Positions 22,592 to 36,944 are shown, counted from the stretch's first letter. The stretch: 64,000 bases of DNA from Palaemon carinicauda (GCF_036898095.1 NC_090745.1:78002130-78066129), one strand, 5' to 3'. Notes: generated from the sequence alone by a model not told the origin. Program-made: numbers and translations.

Positions 22592-23528
22592 ATGTTTTTG
22601 AGAGCTCTTAGAGTTTGTTGCCCAGAATTTTTAGATGATGAGTTTTTAAGAATATACGAAATTGCCTTTAATTTGAAGTACCCAAGATACTTAGTTGACG
22701 TAGCATTACAAAAAGCCAAAAAAACTTATTATGCAATTGACAATGTAACATCTTTTAATCATGATAATTTATTAGTTTTACCGTATAATGATAATTTTCT
22801 CTGTCTACCAAAAATTTTAAGATGTTTTAAGGTTAATGTTGTGTTTAGAAATTCTTCTACTATAAAGTGTATTTTGATAAAGAACTCTCCGTGTAATAGT
22901 GTAGGCTGCATATATGAAATTCCATGTAGTGGTTATAATTTGAAATATATTGGGCAAAGTGGTAAAATGCTGGCAACAAGGATAAATCAACATAAATACT
23001 GTGTTCGAGTTGGTAATATGTCTAACGCACTATTCGTTCACATGAATGAATATAATCATTTGATAGACTGGAAGAACTCTAAAGAGCTGCTATTTTGTAA
23101 AGATATTGTGAAGAGAAATATTATAGAATCAAGTATCATAAAGATAAAGTCGGATTGTGTTTTTAATATTAGTGCTGGTTTATATAAATTAGATAATTTC
23201 CTCATGACCAATATTGTTCAACAATTCTGAATTATATAATTTGTGTTTACCCTTTTTTTGTGTGTGTGTTTATGACCAGTTTGCGTTCAAGTACAAATTT
23301 TGGCTGTGGGTTGTTTGATTGTTTGACAATGCTAGTTAGCTGACTATGTTTTTCTATCATTTCTCTACTGTTCAAAACAAATTTTAGTTTTTTGTTTTTA
23401 TCCTATTTTACTTATTGACGTCCTTCAACTATGTCTCACTTTTTATTGTACCCTGAAGAAGTGTATTAAAATGCACGAAAGCGCTTGGTACTAAAGCTTT
23501 TTATTATTTCCTACTGGCTTTTGCGTAT
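22592..23528 (+). pseudogene. PLE copy, right, RT thumb/linker plus GIY-YIG
   Basis: An open frame of 212 codons (22592-23230) starts with LKYPRYLVDVALQKAKKTYY and LPKILRCFKVNVVF (end of RT and linker). It continues into NSVGCIYEIPCSGYN, LKYIGQSGKMLATRINQHK, ALFVHMNEYNHLIDW and IVKRNIIESSIIKIKSD. The RT palm and fingers are missing, so the element is 5'-truncated although this part has no stop. The nuclease frame differs from the left copy by only a few residues. The 3' end contains a hammerhead-like motif and stops at TTTTGCG, where a TA array takes over. The two copies are head to head. Confidence 0.85.
23448..23491 (+). ncRNA. Hammerhead-ribozyme-like motif in right PLE copy
   Basis: Plus strand, same 44-nt sequence as the minus-strand motif at 21880-21923. 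It has stem I GTACC/GGTAC, core CTGAAGA and GAAA, stem II GTGTAT/ATGCAC, and palindromic AGCGCT. Predicted cleavage would be after the second T following AGCGC, before GGTAC. Confidence 0.75.
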
Positions 23529-23637
23529 ATATATATATATATATGTGTGTGTGTATATATATACATATATATATATATGTATATATATGTATATATATAT
23601 ATATGTATTATATATATATATATATAAATACATATAT

Positions 23638-23687
<50 letters not shown>

Positions 23688-23698
23688 TTATATATAAT
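23526..23698. repeat. Compound (TA)n/(TG)n/(CA)n array
   Basis: TA blocks broken by TGTGTG, CACACA and GTAT units. Confidence 0.95.
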
Positions 23699-23699
23699 A

Positions 23700-23925
23700 G
23701 AAGGGTTTGTGTATCGCCGCCAAGATCAGCAAAGCTGTACTAATCAGGGTTACCTATATATGCTAGGTATGTGAGCAATCTTCCTGAAGTCTCCCACCAT
23801 CACCAATCTGTACTTGCCAGCATAGTTAGGAAAAATGGCCAAACATTCAACATGACTAAGGAAACACCTGAGGTCTTTGCGCTACAGTGGACTAGAAGCC
23901 GCGGCATTTGTTGTTGTTAATGCTG
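23700..23925 (+). repeat. Interspersed repeat R2, copy 1
   Basis: Landmarks are AGGGTTTGTGTATCGCCG, GATCAGCAAAGCTGTACTAA, GTGAGCAATC and CTCCCACCATCACCAATCTG. Other copies are at 24063-24170 (minus), 37660-37812 and 63355-63530 (minus). Every copy abuts a TA array. Confidence 0.75.
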
Positions 23926-23931
23926 TGTGTG

Positions 23932-24052
<121 letters not shown>

Positions 24053-24062
24053 ATACATACAT

Positions 24063-24170
24063 ACGGGAGACTTAAGGAAGATTGCTCACTTACCTAGCAT
24101 ATACGGGTGGCCCTGATTAGTACAGCTTTGCTGATCTTAGCGGCGATACAAAAACCCTTCTATGACGTAA
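24063..24170 (-). repeat. Interspersed repeat R2, copy 2 (partial, inverted)
   Basis: It contains the reverse complement of the GATCAGCAAAGCTGTACTAA region and of GGGTTT...TATCGCCG, facing copy 1 across a TA array. Confidence 0.75.
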
Positions 24171-24173
24171 AGG

Positions 24174-24236
<63 letters not shown>

Positions 24237-24247
24237 TATATATATAG

Positions 24248-24333
<86 letters not shown>
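24174..24333. repeat. (TA)n microsatellite
   Basis: About 160 bp of TA with a few GATA and GTAT changes. Confidence 0.96.
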
Positions 24334-24336
<3 letters not shown>

Positions 24337-24343
24337 AAATTTC

Positions 24344-24880
24344 CAGCTGACTTGACAAGAATCTGAGTATTCGTTTGAAAACAAAAGCTGCTCAAAGTTG
24401 TCTAAAAGAGGACGAGCCTCTTTTTGTTTAAGCAAATTTGTTCATCATTATTTATAATCATATAACTTGTTTATTATTATTATCATCATTAATATTGTTA
24501 TTATTACTCTTATTATTATAATTATTTTCATCATTATTATTTTTATTATTATTATTATTATTATTATTTTTATCATTATTATTGTAATTATTATTATTAT
24601 TATTTTTATTATTTTCATTATTATTGCTATTATTATTATTTTTATTTTTGTTATCATTATTACAACTTTACAAATATCAATCCTTTCAAATGATATCCCA
24701 GGGAGCACTTTAAATATCTTTCAATAGTTTCCGCAGTATTTTTTTACTACTTCCATTACGATAATGAATTTTGCTTGGTATACACATACAATAAAGTTTT
24801 TTCTCTCCCTGTCCTAATTTTAACAAGTATTCTATGGGAAGCCCTTTTATCCCTTTATCGAACATATCATGTCAATCATC
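24344..24880. repeat. Right outer arm of the nested inverted repeat
   Basis: Reverse complement of 21335-21720. It also has about 75 bp absent from the left arm, near GAGGACGAGCCTCTTTTTG. Confidence 0.8.
24466..24660. repeat. Imperfect (TTA)n array
   Basis: Trinucleotide array with many TCA and TTT changes, longer and more degraded than the mirrored array in the left arm. Confidence 0.93.
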
Positions 24881-25769
24881 CTATCATTTGTTTAACTTTC
24901 TGTATTAAATTCTTACCAAACACGTTTCCCATATAGTCTCCAATGTATATATACTTATATCGAAATCTTGCTGTTTTTACAAACTTAAAAATGCTTTCTT
25001 ATATATTTAAAACGTAAAAATTCTGTGATATCCAAAAACTTCCTAAAAACCACTATTTGTAATAAGATGTTTACAAATTTTCTCATTTGGTATGTTTTGA
25101 AGACTAAAAATTTCACTTAATATGAATTGATTTTACATGCTTTTATCTGGTTTAATACGAACAAGAACAGATTTAAAAGCAAAGGTTTAAATGAATAAAA
25201 AGGAACATGGCGGACTTGAAACTCTAACATTTATGAATTAGAGTAAGCTGCTGTATAAAAACAATAAAGTATTTAAATGCATTTTGTATATTTCATCAGT
25301 CAATCACATGTACGATAATAATGGGCATGTAGGTTAACAAATGAACACACATGGTCAACGAAGACAATATCTTCATATTTTTTTCTTTATATTCAGCTGT
25401 CTCCCTTTTCTTAAATGCTCCCTTTTATTCTACCTCCTCTCAAACGTTCCCTTTTTTTCTACGTTTTCCTAAATGTTCCCTTTTTTTTTTTTTTTTTTCT
25501 GGCAAATAAGACTATTAGAGATTGAGTGATGGCTATGAAAAAACAAGAGACATTCTATGCAGCACAAAGCCCATTAATGTCATGGGATAACTACTTGGTG
25601 GGTGAGTAGCCATTCCAACAAACAAACGAAAATTATATATATAAAAAGTCATTAATATCTTTATAATGGCTGAGGTCAAATTTATAAAAGCTACCAAATT
25701 AAAAGAAAAAGCGTGCAAATGTTAATGAAAGAAATGTAATATTTTTTCCAATAACATATTTGAACAAGA
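24881..25769. other. Unannotated sequence
   Basis: Nothing recognised except a poly-T run near 25481-25498. Confidence 0.4.
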
Positions 25770-26100
25770 ACAATCAGAGATTTCTGACCTCCGTCTAAGA
25801 TTAATGGAGTCGTCCATTGCCTAAGCGCGATCTGTGGTGGAAATCTCGTCAAAATCCATCAATTTGTTTTCACATCTTTAAAATGGCGAAAAAGGCAAAC
25901 CCGGATCTAGAATCCAGATATGGATCTGGATCATCTCCAAAATTCAATGGTACTGTCCATGGCCTATGATCTATCTGTGGTGAAATTGTCCTCAAAATCC
26001 GTCGAGCAGTTTTGATGTAATCCTGTCCACAGACGCACGGATAAATAAATAAACCGTCTCGGAAACATAACATCATTGGTAGAAGTAATGAGTATGAAAT
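25770..26100. repeat. Degenerate repeated segment (R5)
   Basis: Two neighbouring stretches share an order: GTCCATTGCCTAAGCGCGAT then GTGGTGGAAATCTCGTCAAA, and GTCCATGGCCTATGATCTAT then GTGGTGAAATTGTCCTCAAA. Similar phrases occur widely in arthropod repeats. No coding potential. Confidence 0.4.
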
Positions 26101-28080
26101 AAGTTGTAAGCATCTACTCAACTCATCGGGAAATGAACGAAAGGAGAAAGCACCTGTTGCCATGTCTCCATAGATCACTTGCCTGCTCTTCAAGCCTTCT
26201 ATTTCTTTCTCTCCCCTTCTGTTTCTATACGAACAATTGTATTTCCGAAAATGTATCCGAAGCTATTTTAGCTTTTGTTTCACAACGTCATTGAGGTAAA
26301 ATTCAAGGTGCGTTTTCTGTATAAATCCCCCCCCCCTCCCCCTTTACTTCTAGACGTGGCATATAAGCGGAGCTCCTCCTTCGTTCATATGCCAGAGTCC
26401 TGACGCTGCCACAACACACTGTCACACATTCTCGCGATGGACCATTCCTCTTTTTCAAGCTCGCCATATGACCACCTTCATAGCCAATTTAAGGCAGTTA
26501 TCTATAATGTGATCAGGTGCTTTTCTAGAGAAATAAAGAGAGAGATAGAGAGAGAAATTATCTCGGAAATAAGCCAACTTTATGAAGAAACAGAGGGAAA
26601 TTACAAAAGAAAGAGAAACAGAGTGAGGGGAAGGGATGGAGAACGGGTGGATGGTCTGTGGAGACATGGCGCAAGATGACATCCTCCATAGTCTATTTCT
26701 CGCTGCATTTAGTAAATTAGAGGATAGCCTATACATTGATAAATACCATCCAGGATATTGTATCGTGAAAATCGATATTTTTTTTTTCTTTTTCAGAAAA
26801 CAGGTATGTAATCTAAAACATTGTTTCTACATCAAACTACACTATTCCATGTAGTTATACAATCGTTGATGTGTTATAAAACCAATTCTATCCTATTCAA
26901 GTTACGCATTAACACCTTGTAAACTGAAACATGCAGATGTATACTTGTATCTTCCTAAAACAATCTAAAAATGCAAAATTATCATTATATGAACCAAAGA
27001 ATATTATTTGGTAAAATATGTGATAGTTTGACTTTTTTGCTGTCTCGATACATTTACCTGCATTTCATACTACAAGAAGAATCCAAAGATACAGCATATT
27101 AGTGTTTTGTATGTGTTCTCTTATCTTACCAGGTTCTCATTTTCCACTCCGGCTATAAACAGAAACAATCCACCTCATTTCCATATATATGGTTCTGATA
27201 GTAACATGAATAGCAGTCGCACATAAACCGTAATGTTTCCTGGAGTCTAAACCGGGTTAATCTTCAAGCTCCAGTGACGCCGTTTCCATTCAGATGGTCT
27301 CCTTATATTCAACAGAACCCGAGATAAGAACAGAGATTGTTTGGGGTGTGTGGATAATGGTGCTACTGTTTGAGCATAAATTCTAAATACCGTCTTGGTA
27401 GGATAACAGCGTCCGCCAGGCTATATGAAGAAAGTAAACAAAAATATGTCTGAATAGCACCAAGAAAAATTTGAGGATTATGATGATTATTTATCTGGTA
27501 AAACATAGAGGAGTGAAAATAGAATAAAAAAATTATAATAACAATAATGGAAACTTCATTTATGAACTTATGGCGAGAAAAGCATCAAGCTTGTTTGAAT
27601 AAAATCTCTTTGTTTACTATTACAGAATAGTACGGAATATGAGATACAAGTCACATTAAACTAAGAGGTCTTGCATCAGTTCCCTCAAGGTTTTAGATAG
27701 AAGGCATATCGCTATATTCTACAAGGGGTCTCTGGCAACTATTCCTATTTGTGAAAAGCTGCACACCAATCTGTTTTTCCTACGATTTTGGATTAAACCA
27801 ATCAGTTGTGAAAATACGTTCCTGCCCCAAGGTATTTGTATTTTTTTCTTTTCATTTAATTTTTCTGTCACTTTCAAATAATTATACTAAAGACTAATGT
27901 AATTAAACTACCATCGAAATCTAAAATTATCTGTCCTCATCTCAAATAAAAAAAAAATAGAATAAAATCATACGCCATATGAGTGTCTCCGTGTCTATCA
28001 TGACATTAATAATATGGCACGAAAGAGAAACAAACCATTTGACTAATCAGTTAATTGCAAAATTGATCAATATTAGCCAT
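26101..28080. other. Unannotated 2-kb stretch
   Basis: It holds a C run near 26328, a CATATAAGCGG sequence at about 26360 and a short Arg/Glu-rich frame at 26437-26679 with no recognisable domain. I found no evidence for a real gene, RNA or transposon. Confidence 0.35.
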
Positions 28081-28082
28081 CT

Positions 28083-28990
<908 letters not shown>

Positions 28991-28994
28991 TAGC

Positions 28995-29390
<396 letters not shown>

Positions 29391-30130
29391 TATTATCATC
29401 ATCACCATCAGCCGTTGCTAGTCCCCTGCAGACAAAGGCCCAAGATATGTCCCTCCATTCCCGTCTGTTTATGGTCTTTCTATCCCAGTCTATACCCGAA
29501 AATTCGCTTAGCTCGTTAATCCATCGTCATCTCATCCTTTCTAGGGACCCCTTATGTTATTCTTCTTGTCCATCTGTTATCTGTCATTTTCATATATCCA
29601 GGCCATGTCCAATTTTTGTTTTCTTTATTTTGTTAGAATACCATCTACTTCATTCTGCTCGTGTCCATGTTACTCATTTTCTGTGCCTTAGTGTTATTTC
29701 TATCAATATAGCTCTTTGAGTTGTAACTAGTTCATGTTCTAAAGCCTCTGTAAAGCTAAAGCTTTAAGTTTCTGATGCATAAGTTAATAATGGCATGACC
29801 ATCTGATTAAATAATTTTCTTTTTAGAGAAAGTGGTATCTTAATTTTCATAATCACATTTTGTTTACCAAGAGCTCTCCATCCCATGCTCATCTTTCTTT
29901 TAATTACGGTCTCATTTCCTGTGGAAACACTTATTGTCTGTCCTAAGTATTTATATTCATTAAGAATCCCTAGAGGTTCGCCCATAACCCTTGTTTGTTG
30001 TCTTTGTACTTACATAGGGCATTATCTTGGTTTTACTCATATTTTTTTCAGTGTTACGTTTCTGCTTTCTCTATTAAAATCTTCTATAACTATGCAATTC
30101 CTCCCACGGTTCACTCAGCAGAATTATGTC
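29391..30130 (-). pseudogene. RTE-like retrotransposon C-terminal region
   Basis: From about 30065 downwards the minus strand gives NMSKTKIMPYVST, then the open stretch MGEPLGILNEYKYLGQTI, VIKRKMSMGWRALGKQN and IPLSLKRKLFNQMVMPLLTY. It continues with [21 protein letters not shown], and [17 protein letters not shown] in another frame. This is the region after the RT active site of an RTE-like element and matches the 1.5-kb fragment. The last 110 bp (ending in GATGGTGATGATGATAATA) look like the genuine 3' terminus with a short GAT/TAA tail. Many stops and shifts mark it dead. Confidence 0.82.
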
Positions 30131-30599
30131 AAATGGTCAAGTACATCATTCCCATTTGTTGATTTTCACAAGAAGTTTACTGATTACCTAATAATGTTCC
30201 ATGGTCGTTAGATTATTACAATTTGGAAATTGCCCTTATTTCCTTTACTTATCTTTAATTGATTATTCACTATTTGATATTTGGTTTTAAGTTATTAAAC
30301 GAAATTGTTGTAGAATTTATCTCCCCATGTGATAAGGTATTTTATATTTAATTCCTTGTAAATTAAAATTGGTTTCTAGATCAGAGATTTTGATTTGACC
30401 AGGCAAAACATCAGATAATTGGGTCAAATGATATATTTTTTTTTTTTTTCCATCCTGCCGTAAACAGCTCTTATAGCGGATTCTGAAACATACATATCCG
30501 TGGCATTCATTTGATTTTAGTTGTTGCTTCCAGTTAGTATTATGTTGAGCAGGCTAACATAAGTTTCTCTTCATATTTTATCTATCTTAACGCCATTAC
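30131..30599. other. Unannotated sequence
   Basis: Nothing recognised except a T run near 30438; it could be more RTE debris. Confidence 0.35.
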
Positions 30600-30765
30600 T
30601 GATCGTAAGATATTTTATATATTCCTTATTCACTACTTCTCTTATAGTTTATATTTCCCTATATCCTTTCCTTACTGGGCTATTTTTCCTTCTTGGAGAC
30701 CTTGGGCCCATAGCATCCTGCTTTTCCAACTAGGGTTGTAGCCTAGCTCGGAAAAATAATATGTA
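30600..30765 (+). repeat. Interspersed repeat R1, 3' fragment
   Basis: It matches only the last part of R1: TTTCCTTACTGGGCTATTTT, then GCATCCTGCTTTTCCAACTA and GGGTTGTAGCCTAGCT. Confidence 0.75.
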
Positions 30766-31184
30766 ATGACCAGACTGCCTATATAGTCTGTAATGTCGCA
30801 TTATCTCTGGCGCAACATAATTGCTATTAACCTCTAATATTTTAATGTGTTATTGCCATATTTCCTCTTGATCTCTCTAGACTTTGTCTTTGGTCGCGCA
30901 TGCTGTGTCCACAATTATAGCGAAAGATTTCTGGGGCCTTACTTGGAAGACTAACTCTTAAGAGCTGTGTTTTTTGCCTTGCTTTGTAATGTTCAGTATT
31001 ATGCCAAGGGTTACTTCATTCCCATTTCGTAATTGGAGTACTTGCATTTCTTCCAAAAGATTTTCTGAGGAACCTTTCTAGTTATCTTATGTTTCCCCGG
31101 TTTAATTACCTGATGTTCAGTGTTAGATTTAAACGAGATCTTTTTTTAAGATTTGTGTAAATTTTTTGGTTAATTTCCACATGG
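30766..31184. other. Unannotated sequence
   Basis: No recognised feature between two R1 copies. Confidence 0.4.
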
Positions 31185-31580
31185 TAAGGGTAGAAGAGAC
31201 TTTAGCTATGGTAAGCAGCTCTTCTAGAAGGACACTCTAAAATCAAACCATTGTTCTTTAATCTTTGGTGTTGCTATAGCCTCTGTACCATGGCCTTTCA
31301 CTGTCTTGGGTTAGAGTTCTGTTGCTTGAGGGTACAATAAGGCACACTATTCTCTGTGTTTTCTCATTTCCTTTCCTCATCGGGCTAGTTTTCCTGTTGG
31401 GCTCTTAGCCCTAAAGCATCCTGCTTTTCCAACTAGTGTTGTAACTTAACTAATAACAGCAACAACATAATAATAGTAATAATAGTAATAATATAATATA
31501 ATATAATGATTTAATAACAACAACAACAGCAACAACAACAACAAGAGTAATAATAATAATAATAATAATAATAAGACTTG
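31185..31580 (+). repeat. Interspersed repeat R1 with (TAA)n tail
   Basis: Landmarks are GGTAAGCAGCTCTTCTAGA, AAAATCAAACCATTGTTCTT, ACCATGGCCTTTCACTGTCT and CATCCTGCTTTTCCAACTAG, followed by AAC and TAA units up to about 31575. Confidence 0.85.
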
Positions 31581-31730
31581 AAGATATAAGTTTTTAGCTT
31601 ATATATTTAAAGAGACTATACACTTTCTTCAAAAATATCACTTTGTGAAAATAAAGTGGTATCAAGCAGGTTTCACTTTACGTATTTTACATAATCAATT
31701 TTACATCTCAATCTACATTTGCTTTTGCTA

Positions 31731-32310
31731 AAATGGTAGAATCCAGACCTTAGTAGAACCTATCGAATAATCACTGGTACATTAAAGGCAACACCCTTAC
31801 CATCTCTTTATAGACTGGCCAGTATTGCTCCACCTGAAATTCGAAGGGATGCTATACTATTACCAGAAATGAAAGGGTCAAACAGATGCAGGATCTAAGG
31901 CATTAATTTCATGGACATCAGGCAACAAGATGGCAACTAAAGTCAAGGAAAAGCTTCATGGCTGTGGAGGGTCCTGAACATCTAAACCATGTTGCCTATA
32001 GATTGATGAAATTGAGGGAGAGTGACTGCTATTCAACCGATGAAGCACTATCTAACCCTAGCAAATACTTACCTTGTGGAGAGTCCCTAAAGAGAAAGGA
32101 GTGTACCACCTTGAAGAGAGCAATATCCAAGGTCGGAAAACAGGAGATAGACTTCAGAAGTGGGGATATGTCACCAATGCAGATTTCCCCTGTGGTGAAT
32201 CACCCCAGATCCTGAACCACATCTGCTGCTGCTGCCCACTGAGACCTACTTGTTCTGATGTGGATCTGCAGGAAGCAAATGACAGAGCCATGTATTATAA
32301 AAAGCTATGA
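31731..32310 (+). pseudogene. Non-LTR retrotransposon C-terminal end
   Basis: One frame reads RTYRIITGTLKATPLPSLY and RLASIAPPEIRRDAILL. Later, in another frame, come RSKWGYVTNAD-like residues followed by FPCGESPQILNHICCCCPL and DLQEANDRAMYYKKL. This is the conserved tail of Jockey-like non-LTR elements, in which a CxCG...H..CP cluster closes the protein. Neither the RT nor the endonuclease domain is present. Frames change at least twice, so it is a relic. The sequence ends in a short GATGATGAT tail, like other elements here. Confidence 0.65.
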
Positions 32311-34513
32311 TGATGATGAAAATGGGAGAAATCTAAAAAGTAGCTTAGGTGCTACTACAGGCAAAGTACAGGTCCAAATTATACAATTGGTTTTGATCAA
32401 CAGATTACAATTTAATTTCATTAACAGGATGTAACCTAAAGTTTAAGTAATTAGTTATTATACAGAATTCTTAACACTTTATTTCTTTAAACAATTCAAA
32501 CATAAAATTGATACTAGGTTTAGACAGTTATATTAACACTTGTATATCATAATAAAATCAAACACAAAAATGGTACTAGACTTAGACATTTACATTAACA
32601 CTTGAGTAATTTAAACACAATAAAGTTAATTATCAATATCAGAGATGTATGACAATCCAAAACAATAGAGAGATCAGTAGTCGAAGGTTTAACTTAACTT
32701 TGGACGTGCATTGAACTGCCTAGAAGTGTGCCCCCACAATGCAAAACCCACCTTTATACACGTATTATACGGCTGTCTCACGTGATACATCACAAAACCT
32801 CATTCCCAAAATGCTCTTGTAAGGATCTTTATAACAAAAGATCTTTACGTTCACTTAAATTTATTGGAGATATCCAAGATATTCCCATTTACTTGATAAC
32901 ATCTCTTATTTACTAAGATATAACGTAGCTTCGGACTCGAGGCTCACTCCAAGTGATATCACTTCTTTCTAACTTCTACGTATGCTTGATTATTCCTTTT
33001 AGGACCTTCTAAAGCATTCTAGATTTCCTACATCGCAATAGGTTTTCCCGCGTCATACACTGCATTAGATCTGTATGCGTCGTATTGGATTCATCAGAAA
33101 TCACAATTCATTTATGCTATTGATATAGATATGACTGCAATTACATATGTCTAATATTTATAAAACTTGGATATATAAATATATAGATATATTTCTATAG
33201 GTTTCAATCCTTTCCCTAAATAACTATCCTAATAATAACGTGTATAGTTATGTATTATCCTTAAGGTTCAAAATGAAATAAGATATGGAAAATTTTCTCT
33301 ACTTGAAAAACAAAAAACAAAAAATTAGGAAATCTCAAAACTTTCCATAAACAGCTAAGCTTCTCAATGATAATCAAAATCTTGTTCAAAATTATGGAAC
33401 ATAGTGTTGATTAGAGGTAAAATACAAAATAATAAAATTTTTTGCTACGTCATATTTTGTTTAATTTGATAACTATCAATTTTATGCTCTTTAGGTATGC
33501 AAATACCATCGTTGTAATTTACCAAACGTATGTGGTTACGCAGAAAGATAAAGGATTTAATACTTTGAATTTGGAAGTGAAATTGTCCTCTTTTCGTTAA
33601 GATTTTAGCTGGTCGTTATGACTTCATAATTTGCTCAAACTTTCTCAATTGAATATTTTTAATTTACATAAGATTAATTGAAGGTTCCCAGTAATAATTC
33701 AGCGTGGTATAAACATATAGCATTAACGTTGTTGTGCATCCACAACAAAAACTAAATTCAAATTGAAAACCATCCATGTTGAATAATGTATACAAAGGTG
33801 GCAGAAAACAGTTCCGCTTATGCAATATTAGTTTTCATTTCTTTGTCAGGAGCTTGCTTAAAGACTTTCAAGAGAAAGAATTATTCATACAATGAGTAAC
33901 AATTTGTAACTGCACGTTAAAAATATCAGTATTTGTTTCCTAACTGTACAAGTAGTTTTTTTTTTTTTTTTCAGAGATAATAGGATTGTACTATAGTTTC
34001 AAGGGAGGTCAAATTAGATCGGCCAGTGAGGTTCCTAAAAAATTATTTTATCTATCAGTGCATATTTCAAGGAAATTTTACTGGGGAACACATGGATATT
34101 GTGATTTGTAGTATGGTAAATACCATAATGCTACTGGCGAGCAGTGTAAGCAAGAGACATGAAGCTTGGGGGTCTGGGGTGAGCGCTCTTCTCTCCTAGC
34201 ATGGTCCAGGCCAGAGGACCAAAAGCATATTTACAAAGTGTGGAAGGGTTTGTACCTGGATGTAATAAAAGCCAATCGAAGTGTGAGCTCACCTGAGGGA
34301 ATTATTGCCAACCCATCACATCATCACCTACCCTGTATGATGACGTTATCAATTATCCTCTTGATAGAAAAACAATTATATTAATTCTTATGCAAGCTGA
34401 ATTAAAGAAAAAAGTTTAAAATATTTATTGTACGTATGATAAAATTGATGGGTGCTAGTGTATGCAGCACAATGCTGGAATATGATATATACTATATATT
34501 ACTTTGACTAAGT
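32311..34513. other. Unannotated 2.2-kb stretch
   Basis: It contains diverged phrases like ATTAACACTT repeated near 32533 and 32595, and a poly-T run near 33957. The short frame at 34166-34384 has no domain. Nothing is firmly assignable. Confidence 0.35.
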
Positions 34514-35758
34514 CAGCCCTCCTTATTTGCAGGAGTTGGGTAACAGATACCTGCAAAAAGCAAGAATCAGCAAATACTTTTTGCCAAAACCTGGTCCTAA
34601 CTTGATGTAGACGCGGCCTTGGGCGCTAAGCATAATTATGTACACATTATCAGTCTCTAGGGGATTATCCTGTTCCTTTCTTCTGCAATTCATGAGTGAC
34701 CTTTAATCCTTTAAACATCAGAAACTTACTGCCTATTGCCTACACACGGTCACCCAACACACCAAGTAACCACCTGTACGGCCTAATATTGTTTTTACTT
34801 GATTTCTTTCATAATATAATAATTGTGTTAATCAATGGACACATTTCAGCAAGTGTATATTGCATTTACGCTCGTGTACTACATACAGTACACAGCAAGA
34901 CTACAGTATACATGAAACGAGTCATTGCTATACTTGTACACAAATAATGTACTGGAACAACTAAACACTGCTTTTTCTATCTAATATGAAAATCGTTGAT
35001 GCTGTACTATATATTACTACAATACATGTACAGCAATAACCTTACAGTACAGCTTAATTAGAAATGGTAACACTCGTAACTGTTCGCTGTTTTCAGCAGG
35101 TCAACTCGCACCGTTGAAACTAACTGTACACGTAGCCTATATCTACATTACTGTTGTAAAGTATGGCATTTTATATATAGTAGGCTACTGTACAGTAGTT
35201 AATGTAACAATAACATTAAGGTATTACACAATGAATACACTAAAAAAATAAAGATTAAAAAAATGTATCCGTAAGGCACCATTAACTGTTTACATAAGAA
35301 ATTCTACCCAGCAAGTCTGAAACATGGTGCAATACCGAGTCATTACCTGTTTTGTGTATGGGGTAGCATAATATCACATTTTATGCTAAAATCACCATAA
35401 GCACACTGGATATGAAGGCCACAGGCTTTTTCCATCACTTTTTTACATCACCTTTATACATCACAACGTGATTCTGCATAAAGATAAGCAAAGTGGGAGA
35501 TGCACATGGAAGGAGGGACAATGGAAGACTGAGGCAAAGTGAGTGAGAAACAGGGTGTTGTGTTGTTTGGCGAGGGAAATATCATGAAGCATGCAGGGTG
35601 CAAAGGAGCATGATCGGTTTGAAATCACCGTGCTTTGAGAGTATTTATTGCAAAACTGCAAATACATGACTTTTCATTCAATAGGTTATACGGATCTCTG
35701 TATCCTAAATGATTGAATCCGTGAAGATAGAACCCGTGAATATCGAGAGCTGGCTGTA
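34514..35758. mobile_element. Possible nonautonomous mariner/pogo-like element
   Basis: The left edge reads CAGCCCTCCTTATTTGCAGG. The reverse complement of the right edge reads CAGCCAGCTCTCGATATTCA, then CGGG. Both are followed inward by related TTGCAGG/TTCACGG phrases. Nothing inside encodes a transposase. The CAG(C/T)...TATT(T/C)GC(A/G)GG style resembles pogo-type ends. A third similar end lies at 56775 (minus). TA target duplications are not evident, so this is tentative. Confidence 0.35.
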
Positions 35759-36882
35759 CTAATGTATCTAGTAATACCATTATGTCTTTCTGCCTTGGTA
35801 TTCTAATTGTACTCTCTATCAGTACCTAAGGAAGGTGTGCATATACAATAAAACATTGATACTCATTACCTCCCTACACATTTATCAAGTAACGGAGATA
35901 ATTTGGAAAGCGTGCTGCTTATAATCTACTGCCAAAGACGATAAGCTAAAATCTACTTTTACAACGGGATGAATACTGCCTCAATTTTTGAGATTAATAA
36001 ACACTGAAGTAGACTTCCAAATGACATCAAGTCGGAAGCTGCTTTGGAGCCTGGTTGGATGGACGGGATCGGTAATCAAAATCTGGGTTAATATTCAATA
36101 GAGCACAATATTCTTAATCAGGTGAATGAGAAGTGTTTCTGGGGTATTCATAAGTATTTTAAAATTCTAAAAACATAGCTTTCCACATTTATTTCCACCA
36201 GAATATTTTAGGCAATTTAAAATTCCAGAAGTTATGACTGAAAAAACACATTTTGAAAATTAAACAAACATAAGAACACCACCTAACCCAAGGAACCTAG
36301 GAGTGATAATCTTCCCTACTTTTCTGCCGGGGATGTGGTTATGACTCCTGCAACCCCACTAAGACTTCCATATTCATAGCCCTAAGATTAAGTCTCAACA
36401 CTATGTTCGCTTCCCAATTCGCTTCTCTCTTGGCATGGGAACACTAAATCATAATATTTCGTAAATCATAAAACTACGTCCATAACGTTGTATTTCAGTA
36501 AAAAATAAACAATATTTTTCTCATAAAGAAATTTAATTTGACAAATAACAAAAAAGGTACCGAATGTCCCAATCATCTACGCTCACATACAGCAACCTGC
36601 CCATAAGAATTGGCAATAAAAGTATTTTTGAATTTTGATTATCTAACCTAATTAAGAATACTATATATATGAAGTGTTCACTCGCTGTAGTTACTAGTAA
36701 CTAGCATGCAATACGTAGGTGTTGGTTAGTATCTATTCTTTTCTGCCCCTTCCCCATTTAGAAGTAATCTTCCTGGCAGTAATGAATGCATAAGTCAAGG
36801 GTACATGAATTTTACCATTATATCTTAATCATTAATATCTGTAGCCATAAACATATGTGTGTGTGTAACATATACACATATG

Positions 36883-36884
<2 letters not shown>
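35759..36884. other. Unannotated sequence
   Basis: AT-rich, with no recognised gene, RNA or shared repeat. Confidence 0.4.

Positions 36885-36942
<58 letters not shown>
36885..36942. repeat. (TA)n array at SINE tail
   Basis: TA array that forms the 3' tail of the minus-strand SINE beside it. Confidence 0.95.

Positions 36943-36944
<2 letters not shown>

Noticed and set aside
26340..26680. A host promoter (CATATAAGCGG) with a first exon starting ATGGACCATTCC
   Set aside because: Only a weak TATA-like box, no initiator or splice donor with conserved protein; the Arg/Glu-rich frame has no domain.
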